Of a DNA stretch of 13,077 bases, positions 1-9,331 are shown piece after piece. The DNA comes from Acephala macrosclerotiorum. Taxonomy: Eukaryota > Ascomycota > Leotiomycetes > Helotiales > Mollisiaceae. Both the position numbers and the translations under genes were made by a program. The notes below the pieces were generated by a model, which saw only the letters and a program-made list of their open reading frames with translations, searched no databases and was not told where the DNA came from. The first letter of the stretch is position 1, and each line of letters starts with the position of its first letter. Location: contig MU119912.1 in the NCBI GenBank assembly GCA_014904845.1, positions 1 to 13,077 of the forward strand. The letters run 5' to 3'.

Positions 1-2
1 AA

Positions 3-23
3 TTTTTTTTTTTTTTTTTTTTT
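3..23. repeat. poly-T homopolymer at window start
   Basis: A run of 21 T. It is simple sequence, and its position at the window edge suggests a sequence or assembly break in low-complexity DNA. Confidence 0.8.
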
Positions 24-840
24 AAAATTTTTTAATTACGATTTTTTAATTTTACGTTAATTTAAAAATTATAATTTCTTTTTAATATTATTTATTTTTT
101 TTTTCATTTTTTTAAAGTTCTAATTTGTATTATTTTATATATAAACAATTTTATTAATCGAATATATTTTATTTATTTAAATATTTCGCGATAATTTTTT
201 TTAAAAATTTATATATATTTTTTTTATAAAAACGATTTACAAGTATTTATTTTTTTTATTTTTTTTTTTTTAAAATTCATTTAATACGCTTTATAAAAAA
301 TCAATATAAAATTATTTATTTAAAATTTTTAAAATTTTTTATTTGAAATTAGTATTACAATATTTTAATTATATATATTAATACGTTTTAAAGAATTTTT
401 TTCGTAAAAACAAACAAATCTCGCAATTTTTAATTATTTAAAACGCAAAAATATTTGTTTACTTTTTTTGTGTAATCTCTTTATAAATATAAGAATTTAT
501 AACTTTTTTCGATTTTATTAGTAAATTTTTTTTTTTCAAATTTACGCGTTTTTTATTTTCAAAATTCGATTAATTTATTATATTATTTTTTTATATACAA
601 ATTTTACAATTTCAATTTTTATTCTTGAAATTCTTATAATATTACTATTATATTTCAAAAAAATACTTTATTAAACTTCGAAAGTACGAATTTCGCGCAT
701 AGAAAACGAAACGAAAATAATTATAATACGTTTATACAAATCGTGTAACGCGATTTTAATGACTTATAAAAAACTATTAATAGATTATTATTTGAAAAAA
801 AAATAATTGCGATTAATAATATTAATAATAAATTTATAAA

Positions 841-2109
841 AACTAAAAACGTAATAAAAAAAATTTTAATTGAATAAAAAAAAAAATTGAAAATAATATT
901 ATTTTAAAATTTTCTAAGAAAATTTTAAAACAATATATAGTTTTGAATAAAAACTTTTTCTTTAAAATAAGCAAAATTAAAAAATCGTATATTGCGCTTT
1001 AATAAACTCGATTTAATTTAATCAAAACTTTTAATAGTATATTTAAATATTACAATCAAAAAATCTTTTTTCGAATTCAAATATTTCAATAATTTATTAA
1101 AAGTTTTATTAATAGATTTTACGACAAATATATATATTAAAAACTCAAACAAATATTCTATATAAAACGTTTTATATCTCGCGAAATTATTAAAATTATT
1201 AATATAATTATTATTAAAAAAAACAAAGTCTATAATATATTATTTATAAGAATATTTTTTCGATTTATCGCTTGTAAAAAAGCGTTAATATATTTGAAAA
1301 ATACAAACGACGATTTAATGATTACAAATTTGAATAAAATAAATTTAAAAAAATTGCGTTTTATTTTCTATTTCTACGAACTTTTAATAACTAGAAAATA
1401 TATTAAAAAACTTTTCTCGATTTTTGCGAATAAATCTAAAAAATAATCGATTGTCGCTATTAGTAATATAAACATTCGAAATATTAAATCTTAAAAAACT
1501 ATTAACGTTAATATTTTATTTTTTTAAACAATTTCATTAATTGGCAATAACGACGACAATAGTAATAACGATAATAACGATATTATTATTACTAGTTTTT
1601 TCGTACAAAATTTTTTACTTTTTTAAATTTTTTAAATTTTTCGAGTTTTTCGATTTACTCTTTTTTTTACTTCGATTTTTACGTTAATTAAACTTAAGAA
1701 ATTTACTATCGATAATAAAAAATACTATAATATGTTTATATTTATATTAAAAAAATATAAAATTATTATTATTTTATTGTAATTTAATATTATTTTATTT
1801 CGATCAATTTACGAGTTTCAATTAAATAATATACGTTCGATAATTGATTACGTATACAATATAAGCGATATTTGAAAATCAAACGTTACTTTTTTTGATA
1901 TTTTGAGTTTCGTTAATTGTATTAAAATTCTAAGTATTATTTACAATATTTACAAGTATTTGTTTATTGAGCAATTTTGTCGAATTTATTATATAATACT
2001 TTGTAAGAATCTCGATTTGTATTTTAAAAACGATAAAAAACAAATTAAAATTATAAAAATACAATTATTTAAAATTTATAAATTATTTATTAAAAAAAAA
2101 AGTTTTTGA
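841..2109 (+). pseudogene. RIP-degraded coding relic A, family unknown
   Basis: No intact gene is present, but frame 1 keeps coding structure. Between 901 and 2106 I count only 11 in-frame stops in about 400 codons, where roughly one stop per ten codons is expected at this composition. The stretch 1141-1443 (101 codons) is fully open. Many CpG pairs lie across codon boundaries (NNC|GNN), for example around 1270, 1310 and 1456. Most stops are TAA, with a TGA at 1873; these are codons that C-to-T change makes from Gln or Trp codons. An Asn/Asp-rich run lies at about 1546-1581, and the frame ends in TGA at 2107. The inferred residues are dominated by I, K, N, F and Y, so I recognise no family motif. 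A transposon gene is the likeliest source because RIP targets repeats, but this is inference. Confidence 0.45.
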
Positions 2110-2803
2110 TTCGTTTAAATTCATTTTAATATTTGTTTTTAATTTATAAATATTCTTACTATTTTTCAATATAAATAAAAAACGTTAACAAAAAATCGAT
2201 TTCAATTTTCGCGAATTTTTATCGTTTTTATATTTGTTTTTTCGATTAAATCGCTTATTGATTTAAAAATTGCAATAATTTTTACTTTATAAGATTTCTT
2301 TAAATAAACGAAAAAAAAAAATATTTTATTGCTTTTTTTTAAAGAAATTAATATATTGAAATTCTATTATTAACGAATTTTTTTTAGTGAATTTTTTTTT
2401 CTATATAATACGTATTTTTTTTTTATCGTTCAATTTTTGTAAACAAATTTCAAATTGTAATTATTATTTTATCGATTTTTTAAAAATTATTTTTTTTATC
2501 TCGTTATTTTTTCTCAGTTTATTAAACTCTATTAAAACGACAAAATTAATCAATTTTTTTACGAAGAAGAAATAAATATATTTTAAGATTTAAATTTATT
2601 GTATATTGAATTTTTTTTTTTCTAGTAAATTTTAAATAATTTATTCGCGATTTAATGATTATAAAAAAACGATAAATTGATTGTTTCGATTTCTTAAAAG
2701 AATTATTTGAATAGATTTCTTTTCTAGTATTGAAAATCGAATTTTAATTGAAAATCTCTTGAAATAAATTTAATTAAATATTATAGAAAAAGAATCTTAG
2801 AAA

Positions 2804-3760
2804 TTGAAATTGTACGTTTATAAAATAAAAATTTTTGTCGATCGAAAATACGCTAAAAATCTTAAAAACTCTAGTTTTTTTATTTTACTTTTTATAAGTT
2901 TAATACTTATTAATACTAGCGAAAGAATTATTAGTAATATTATTTACGAGAAATTTAAAGAAGTTTATAACAAATTTCGAGTTTTTTTCGAAAATCGATT
3001 TCGAGAACTTTTTAACGACAAATTTTTTCTCGATAATATTCAATTTAAAGAAATCGATACAATTTTCAATATAATTTATTGCGCGAAATTTTTAAATTAC
3101 TCTATTATTCAATATAAAATTTTCTAATAATTAGACTATTAAAACTCGTTTAATAATAAATATTTGTACATTTATTAATAAAAACAAATTGTAATTCAAA
3201 TTAAACTAGTTTTTCGATATTTTGAGATAAGAAAAATAGAAATATTTCTTGACAATAAATTTTTTTTTAAATGCGAAATTGAAAAATTAATAGCGCCTAT
3301 AAAAAATGATTAAAAGTATCTAATTATTTTTGACGATAAATTTGAGTCTGAGATTCGTTTGCTTTCTTTTTTCTTATTAAATTTTAAAAAGAAAAAAAAG
3401 TAAATTACAAAAGAGTTTACTATTGATAGAAATATTGAAAAAACTATCAAATTTTTAGAAAAGAACGACAATAATTTGAAAGATTTCGAACTTTGAATTC
3501 TTTATTTAAAGCGAGTTTTTTCTCTTTTTTTAGTTCTTTTCTTCGAGATTCAAAACGAGCTCGTTATATAGAAAAACGATTATAGTAAAATTATATGTTT
3601 TCTTTTCAAAAATCTTTGTAAATAATTAGTTTCGAGAGCAATACTAATCACGTGTCTTTTAATATATAAAGAATTTTCGCTTACTATAGACTAATTAAAA
3701 ACTCTTTCTATTTCTATTTTAATTGATTGATTGATTGATTTACGAATTGCGAATTACTTC
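2804..3760 (+). pseudogene. RIP-degraded coding relic B, family unknown
   Basis: Frame 2 is open for 107 codons (2804-3124) and stays protein-like with scattered stops until about 3760. Of about 14 CpG pairs in the open part, nine straddle codon boundaries (NNC|GNN), and the same pattern continues around 3280-3560. That periodicity is not expected of random AT-rich DNA. Base composition here is less extreme than on either side. Stops such as TGA near 3494 and TAA near 3620 could be former Trp and Gln codons. The first codon at 2804 is TTG, so this is not a real start. It may be the downstream part of the same element as relic A, which lies in another frame; the join between them is unreadable. 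No catalytic motif was recognised. Confidence 0.42.
3722..3740. repeat. ATTG microsatellite
   Basis: Four copies of ATTG followed by ATT, in a part of the flank with slightly higher G and C, at the end of coding relic B. Confidence 0.7.
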
Positions 3761-3839
3761 GAATAAATTTAATCCACTGATTAAAACGAATTGATCTACG
3801 ATTGAACTTTTTTACTTTGTACTTTATTGCTTTTTTACA

Positions 3840-5105
3840 TTAATTTAAAATATTTTATTTAATATATAATTTTAAAATTAAAATAATATAAATTTTAATA
3901 TTTTATTATTTTCAAATTTTAAATAAAAACGTATTTTTAAAATTTTATATTTAATTATTACAATCGATTTAATTAATTATAAAAAATATTTTACTAAAGA
4001 AATATTTTTTAAAATTCTTATTAAAAATTGTATAATTATAAAAATATTTAATATTTAAATAAATATTTTAATATTTTTTTATTAATAAAACGATTATAGA
4101 TTTTAATATTTAAAATAAAAATATATTAAAAAAGAATTTTACAATTATTATTTTTATTAAATACGATTATATTCTATTAATTTGCGTAATAATAAATTAA
4201 TAAAATAATTTAAAATTTAATAATATTTAATTAAATTTCAATTTATTTATAAATTTATATAATTTGTATTAATAGATAATTTGTAATTATAATCGTATAT
4301 TAATTGAAATTTTAATATTTTTTATTAAATCGATTTATATATTAATTCGAAATTATTACGTAATTATTTTTATTATAAAAATTTTATTAAATTTGCTTTT
4401 AATAATAATTAAAATTATTTTATTAAAAAAAAATTATTTTAAAATTATATAATAAAACGTAATATTTATAATATATTTTTATGTTAAAATTTTATTAAAA
4501 AACGTTAAAATATATCGTTTTTAATATTTAACGCTTTTCGTAAAACAATTTTACGTAAAAAAAATTATAAAAAAAATGTTTTTACTCGTATTAATAAAAT
4601 TAATACAATTAAAAACTTTATATTATTTTATTATAAATAAAATTACTTATTATTAAAAGTATTAATATTACGTATATATATATATATAAAATATTAATTT
4701 TTAAATCGAATAAATAATTAATATATTTTAATTATATTTAAATTTTTATTTTTAAAAAAAATAATATTTAATTAAAAATAAAAAATATATAAATTTTAAA
4801 AAATAGTTTTTAAAAATTAAATAATAAACTTATAAATTGTAAAAATAATTTTAAAAAATAATTCAATGATAATATATTAATTATTAAATTAATATAAAAA
4901 TAAAATAATTAAAAATTATTTTTAAAATCAATTTACGAATATATTAAATAATAAATAAAATTATATTAAAAAAACGATTTAAATAAATAATAAAAATAAT
5001 AAGTTTTTAAAAAACTAAAAAATATTATATTATAAATATAATAAATATAAATATAATATAAAAATTAAATTTATATATAAATTCTATAATAATTTTTATT
5101 AATTC
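3840..5105. other. extreme AT-rich block without genes
   Basis: Almost no C or G outside isolated CpG pairs, and stop codons crowd every frame. I see only short A/T-rich simple sequence, including a TA run at 4673-4688. No gene, RNA or organised repeat can be supported. Confidence 0.7.
4673..4688. repeat. TA dinucleotide run
   Basis: Eight TA units within the extreme AT-rich block. Confidence 0.7.
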
Positions 5106-5210
5106 AATTTTTGTTTTTTGTTTTAATTTAATACAAATGTGACTACTAAAGTATATATTTCTATTGTCTCTATTTAGGCGTTATTTGCCTTTTTAATTGC
5201 TATGACAAGT
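5106..5210 (-). terminator. probable 3' UTR and polyadenylation region of the peptidase gene
   Basis: Directly after the TAA stop at 5213-5211 on the minus strand the sequence becomes A-rich within about 100 bases. TATTAAATTAAAA and A-rich tracts near 5105-5135 could serve as a fungal polyadenylation signal. The isochore edge coincides with the expected transcript end. No single site is decisive. Confidence 0.4.
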
Positions 5211-8200
5211 TTAATATGAGACAACACACTTGAAAGAAAGCCAAGTTGTAGGAAGTCCATCGTCGGAATAGGTATCACTACAGATCACAGGATCGGCAGC
5301 ATCGATAGCGACAGTTTCCACACCACTACAGTCATCATTGCTATAGACCACGCAGAAGCCATTTCTAATGATGTAGGACGTCGGATACTGGAAGGTTCCG
5401 GCAGAGCACGGTTGGCCCGGGTTAACGCCAGCGTCAGTAAACCACAGGCAAGAATCCAAAGAATTTTGGGGTGGGTTTTGAAGCGGAGTACACGAATTGC
5501 TCCCCGCTAGGTCAGAGCCTGTCAGGGTGTACTAAACGAGGAAGGAGTTAGTCAAACTTTGGAGAATATAGCAATGTTAGAGACGAAACTCACGTAGGAA
5601 TAGCCTAGATCTGCCGTGGCGTGATCCTCACAAGTCGTGTTATACAGTGTCAGCTCCCAAAAGGAAGTTGAAGTGGGGTTTGGTGCCGCCGTACTGGTGC
5701 TGGAAACTATTGCGGAGGATATGGAACTTGCGGAGGATGGAGGACTTGACGATGGGATACTTGACGACGGGATACTTGATAAAAGACTTGATGACAGAAT
5801 ACTTGATGATAGAGGACTTGACGATAGAAGAGTTGATGTGGGTAGACTTGACGACGAGATACTAATACTTGACAAGGGAGGACTTGACGATGAGGTCGGA
5901 GGGTTGGAGGAGGAAGATAAAGAAGTTGTGGTGTTCAGGATACTACTGGTAGGGGAAGACGAGCTGGTCAAACTATTGGTTCCAGAAGCTAGAGTTTCGG
6001 CTACGAGAATGCTGCTCAGGCTCATCATTTGAGAAGCGTCGACGAATTGGGAGGCGGTGTTTGCTGGGTCCATGATAAAGGTTTTGAAGGTATAGCCCGT
6101 AATCTCGGAGCCGCTGGCTGTTGTAGTCGTAGATAATGTTGATCTAATTTTGTGTTAGCATTGTTTCTCTTTAGAAGATCTAAATAGAGCGACCACGATG
6201 GAATGTTTTTGCCATCTAAAACTTGGGGGCATGGCCTACTTACCCTGAGCCAGTACACCCTTTAATCGTAATTGTTGAACATGTAGTTGTTGTTGTTGAA
6301 TCAACTGTGAAGGTACTTCTTCCTGATAAATATGATGTTGATAGAATAACCGTTTGAGTGCAAATTGGAATCGCGGTACTCATTGAACATGGCGAAGAGC
6401 TGCTCGAGGAAAACGAGCTTGAAGAGCTCTCTGTGGAAGTTGTTTTGCTTGCCTCTGTTGAAGTGGGGTTGGTCTTTGTTGGCTCATCCCCGGGCTCATC
6501 CAAAGCGTCGCCCACGGCAGCCAGGCTATCTGTCAAATCCTGAATTAGATCAACGTTAGGTGTATCTTTGTTTACAGAATCGACCAAGTTATCCATCACG
6601 TTCACAGCGCAGCTAAGAAGCTTAGCAACATCGTGAATTGCGCCATTGATGACATTGGCCACACCAGATAAGATGCTTCTGTCTTGGAGCGAGGCTCTCT
6701 CCCGGAGAAAATCTCTAAGCTGCCTTTCAGACATTGTGTTCTCTCCCCTCTTTCTCTTTGTGGCAGAACAATCCGGCTTTTGGATATTGACGTCCAGCTT
6801 GTTGAACAATGCGAGGGTTTGATCCTTAACTTCCTTGACATTTTCAACGTATTGTGATTTCAGCTTGGGATCGGTCAGCCATTCTCTGCTGTTCTGAAGC
6901 GCGAAGAATAGGCCTCTAAGGAGTACAGCATCGGATGTCTGCTCAGAGGGAGCAATGGTGCCGGTCGGGAGATCGAGGAAGGATAGAGAGACCTGTGTTG
7001 GGGTCGTCGTATCAGACCATGAACCACTCCAAGTGAAGGAACCTCCGCTTGATGAGCTTAGAAGAGAGGTTGTGACGCTAGACTGCAAGCTGGACGATGA
7101 AGATCCTGTCTTAGTAGTGCTTGTCTGCGCAACTGAGCTCGACGATGACGAAGATGGTGACGATGTAGATGACCCTGTGCTAGAAGAACTAGGACCTATT
7201 TTCGTGGTGCTTGAGCCTGATTTGGACGGGCTTATAGTGATCGAAGTTTCTGATGCAGATGTCGTCGAATTTAAGCTAAATGATGCCGTGGTTGAAGATG
7301 AGCTGCTTTGACTTAATGTAGATATGACAGTGGAACTTGTGGATGATATAGCTGAACTTGGAAAGATCGGTGATGTAGAAGCTGTCCCAGATGACATGGT
7401 TGAGTTTGGAAAGATCGGTGATGAAGAGGCGGTCCCATTTGCACGGAAATTCTGACGCTTGATCTTCTTGCCATTTTTGCGTGTGATGCGGCAGTCCCAA
7501 CAGCGGGATACGCGCGCAGGCTTGACGGCTGGTTGCAGCGGTGACGATGCTCCGTTGTTGATCCACTCGTTCTGATTTAAATAGCTGGCCAGTGCAAAGG
7601 AACTATACGAGTCGGCATTCGCGCGTGCATCCTCGGGGCTTTGATCTGTCACTAAGTCAATGCACTCTTCAGAGCCGTATGCCGTGTCCTCCGTCGAAAA
7701 AACGGCATGCGTGAACTCGTGGAGCATTGTGGCTCCTGGCGAAGCAAACCAATCCAGATCCTCGCCGTCGGGCAGTGGAGTCTTCCCAAATGTTGCTAGC
7801 CGGTCTCCAATTTCCACTAAGAATGCGGATGGGCACATGATAATATAATTTGCACCAGGTAAACTTGCTCCAGCAATACCTTTCGGGATGCCGTTTTTGT
7901 CTTTGGGTGTACATATATCATCGCCTGGCTGCGCTGGGTAAGGATTTGGAGCAGGACCCCCTAAGTAGTCTCCGTCGGGCACCCGCCGCGTAGGATCTTT
8001 GATATACCACGCACCCCCATCGATTGGTTCTCCAGGAGTTCCCCATCCATCCCCTTTTGGAGTGTCTGCTGGCCAGGTTGTAATGAACTCAAAGGCGCTG
8101 CCGTCACAGTAGATTCCGTACTTTTTCGCTGGCATGTTGTCGCCGAGTTTTCCAAAGACGGTTTTGATGTCTCGTGTGTTGTCGGGATCAGTTATTGATG

Positions 8201-8516
8201 GGGCGCTGTCGAGTTTGCCCCAGAAAGCTTTAAACGCTCTGCCAGCTCGCCCACCTTCTACGTCATTGGAATCGAAATTGAAGCCTTCAGACAAAGTCGA
8301 TCTGACTAGAAAGTTCATCTCCTCGCCGGCGGTGTTTATGGCGGCCTTGACGGCGCCTTGAGGTGAGTCTATGCAGCTCTGATCGATATAAGTGAAGAAA
8401 GTGTTGGCGTCAAATTCGGCAGCGCTGATCCGAGGTAGTATAGAAAGTAGGCCAAACAAGTACAAGGAAATGGCTCCCCCAGCGGGGGGAGAAAGCGTAT
8501 TGAATGCGAACTTCAT
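5211..8516 (-). CDS. secreted multidomain zinc metallopeptidase (M35/aspzincin-like), 3 exons
   Basis: Spliced CDS: 8516-6244, 6143-5594 and 5531-5211, giving 1047 aa. The start gives a signal peptide with a hydrophobic core at residues 14-29 and likely cleavage after 32 or 33. Residues 34-345 form a predicted zinc peptidase domain. HEFTH (266-270) supplies two zinc-binding His and the catalytic Glu, DTAYG (277-281) matches the aspzincin DxxYG third-ligand motif, and NADSY (300-304) is typical of M35-like proteins. A Ser/Thr-rich linker (357-490) precedes a helical region (520-680) and a short Cys-containing Thr-rich part. Exon 2 adds a Ser/Pro-rich tract (815-918). The end has eight Cys (929, 955, 969, 983, 1001, 1009, 1025, 1043). 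N-glycosylation sequons occur in the linkers. KR at 353-354 and KRKR at 587-590 could be kexin sites. It is much longer than typical M35 enzymes. The substrate is unknown; an extracellular or wall-associated role is inferred. Confidence 0.8.
5532..5593 (-). other. intron 2 of the peptidase gene (62 nt)
   Basis: On the minus strand the donor is GTGAGT, the branch site GACTAAC, then a pyrimidine-rich stretch and acceptor TTTAG. It is a phase-0 intron between two Tyr codons. Splicing places the WELTLY...C segment of exon 2 directly before the Cys-rich exon 3. Confidence 0.85.
5744..5896. repeat. 15-nt coding minisatellite in exon 2
   Basis: About ten imperfect units begin with ACTTGA on the + strand. 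Most are 15 nt, with one of 12 nt at 5774 and one 6-nt insertion at 5861, so the reading frame is always kept. On the coding strand the units encode Ser-rich pentapeptides with interspersed Leu, Ile and Pro, forming a likely O-glycosylated spacer. Confidence 0.75.
6144..6243 (-). other. intron 1 of the peptidase gene (100 nt)
   Basis: On the minus strand the donor GTAAGT follows exon end ...TCAGG, a branch site GCTAAC lies 10 bases before the acceptor AATTAG, and splicing joins GG to A, restoring a Gly codon. The unspliced frame stops at TAA inside the donor itself. The downstream frame then runs open through exon 2 with the same Ser/Thr-rich style. Confidence 0.85.
7341..7436. repeat. 48-nt tandem duplication in the linker
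   Basis: Two adjacent 48-nt copies (7341-7388 and 7389-7436) encode 16-residue repeats built around GTAS(S/T)SPIFP just after the peptidase domain. The copies differ at several bases, and the length is a multiple of three, so the frame is kept. Confidence 0.75.
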
Positions 8517-8645
8517 GGCAAGAAACCTGGTGGTGGAATTGATAAATTACCTAGTAACACACGCACGTTCGGATAAAAAATGATAAAAGATGTGAAAGAT
8601 GAATGGATGGACATACTGAGCCCATAGACATGTTATATATCATCT
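8517..8645 (-). promoter_or_regulatory. promoter region of the peptidase gene
   Basis: Reading toward the ATG at 8516, a TATATAA box lies at 8639-8633, about 117 bases upstream. Two TGATAA sequences (8540-8545 and 8581-8586, on the + strand) match the HGATAR site of fungal GATA factors such as AreA. A related GGATAA at 8571 does not fit the consensus. GATA-factor control of secreted proteases under nitrogen limitation is known in fungi; its action here is inferred. The start context TTGCCATGA is acceptable. Confidence 0.4.
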
Positions 8646-8655
8646 CAATTCGTTA

Positions 8656-8691
8656 GCCAACGTCCTGATGCCATTTAGAGACGTTGGCATC
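8656..8691. repeat. two overlapping inverted repeats
   Basis: GCCAACGTC (8656-8664) pairs perfectly with GACGTTGGC (8680-8688). GATGCCA (8667-8673) pairs with TGGCATC (8685-8691). Both stems compete for the shared TGGC, so only one can form at a time. The site lies 140-175 bases upstream of the peptidase start. It could be a factor-binding palindrome or a relic of a mobile-element end. Confidence 0.6.
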
Positions 8692-9061
8692 TCCTATAAT
8701 GGCTACCACACCAGATCAATCCAACATCCCAAACGTTTTAATTGTAACAAGATTCTTTTATAGCAACATTACCAACAAATGTGGAATCTAATCGCTGCAC
8801 AACCTGGATTGAATGCCAGCCGTGCCGTGAAGCTGGCCCAGGATGCGGCTCCCCGGAAGCAATCTCCAGGCAACAACGCTGAACAGCAACAAATGACAGA
8901 GGCAACTATAACAATTTTGTCTTTGAATCATGTGATCGACGCCGTGACTCAGCCAAAGAAGTATTACAGTGAGGATTTTGTTTCCTAAACTCCCCTTTAG
9001 CATTATATCAATCCTACTCAACGTCATATTTACTAAGACTGCTTGCACAGTAAACAAATTG

Positions 9062-9091
9062 AGGACGGGAAAGAGCAAATTCTCTCGTCCT
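9062..9091. repeat. small hairpin-forming inverted repeat
   Basis: AGGACG (9062-9067) and CGTCCT (9086-9091) are perfect complements, with AGAG and CTCT pairing further inside. Function unknown; it lies just beside repeat copy 1. Confidence 0.35.
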
Positions 9092-9130
9092 GCTACGGCC
9101 AAAATAATGGATGCAAAGAACAAGGCTGAA

Positions 9131-9259
9131 ACACAACAAGTTGGCACCACCAACAATCCAACATTAGTAAGCTCAAAATGCTTTGGCAGGCGGCAATCAC
9201 AGGGTACTATAGCCGAGGTTCTTGACCAACTTGACCAACATGACAGTCGTGCCATGATC
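9131..9259. repeat. diverged direct repeat, copy 1
   Basis: Begins ACACAACAAGTTGGCA and ends near GTCGTGCCATGATC. It aligns with 9332-9444 over most of its length, with substitutions and a gap in the centre. It contains short TTGACCAAC units near 9222-9240. The repeat could be two insertions of a short element or an old tandem duplication. No target duplication or terminal inverted repeat was identified. Confidence 0.65.
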
Positions 9260-9331
9260 ACATCGATCACGGCCACAGGCTTTTAGCCTCGATGTATCCA
9301 TCCTGCCTTGCGTTCCATCACATAACGCAAA

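Larger units (their letters stand above)
1..5110. other. AT-rich, RIP-type isochore (left flank)
   Basis: This flank is almost entirely A and T with long homopolymer runs and changes abruptly to balanced composition near 5110-5210. Remaining C and G are concentrated in CpG pairs, while CpA and TpG are scarce. This is what C-to-T mutation by RIP acting mainly outside CpG would leave. RIP of repeated DNA in Pezizomycotina is established knowledge; that it acted here is inference from composition alone. From 1 to about 840 I find no gene or organised repeat except the leading poly-T. From 2110 to 2800 the reading frames are broken and nothing is recognisable. The middle part carries the coding relics listed separately, and 3840-5105 is the most AT-rich stretch. 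Confidence 0.85.
8788..9276 (-). other. doubtful open frame, 162 codons
   Basis: A minus-strand ATG frame of 162 codons would encode a Cys-rich hydrophobic protein with one or two possible membrane segments around residues 40-85. It recalls no family, and its 5' part lies inside a repeat copy. In the second repeat copy the corresponding frame keeps similar residues (LVVP(T/S)CCV), which may reflect only repeat similarity. I do not consider it a confirmed gene; a decayed element gene is as likely. Confidence 0.2.

Noticed and set aside
1903..2109. A 68-codon open frame as a small gene
   Set aside because: It begins at TTG and is the last piece of a longer stop-interrupted relic frame.
2387..2575. 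A 62-codon Phe/Ile-rich open frame
   Set aside because: GTG start, poly-T-rich composition and no clear codon-phased CpG pattern; most likely chance.
2804..3127. The 107-codon open frame as an intact gene
   Set aside because: It starts with TTG, lies in strongly mutated DNA and is followed by repeated in-frame stops; I treat it as part of a relic.
1..5110. Mitochondrial DNA or an anaerobic-fungus genome as source of the AT-rich sequence
   Set aside because: The AT-rich DNA adjoins nuclear-type genes with spliceosomal introns and balanced codon use, and mitochondrial genes or tRNAs are absent.
5637..6032. Plus-strand open frames opposite exon 2 and opposite the Ser-rich linkers (also 6955-7311)
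   Set aside because: They are antisense shadows of low-complexity Ser codons, rich in Glu, Asp and Leu, with no start context or splice logic of their own.
6240..8516. A stand-alone 758-aa gene ending at 6240
   Set aside because: The stop lies inside a perfect GTAAGT donor, followed by a GCTAAC branch site and an acceptor, and splicing continues in frame into exons 2 and 3.
8779..8988. A plus-strand 69-codon open frame in the intergenic space
   Set aside because: No recognisable protein, no conserved start and it overlaps the opposite-strand doubtful frame; no evidence of coding.
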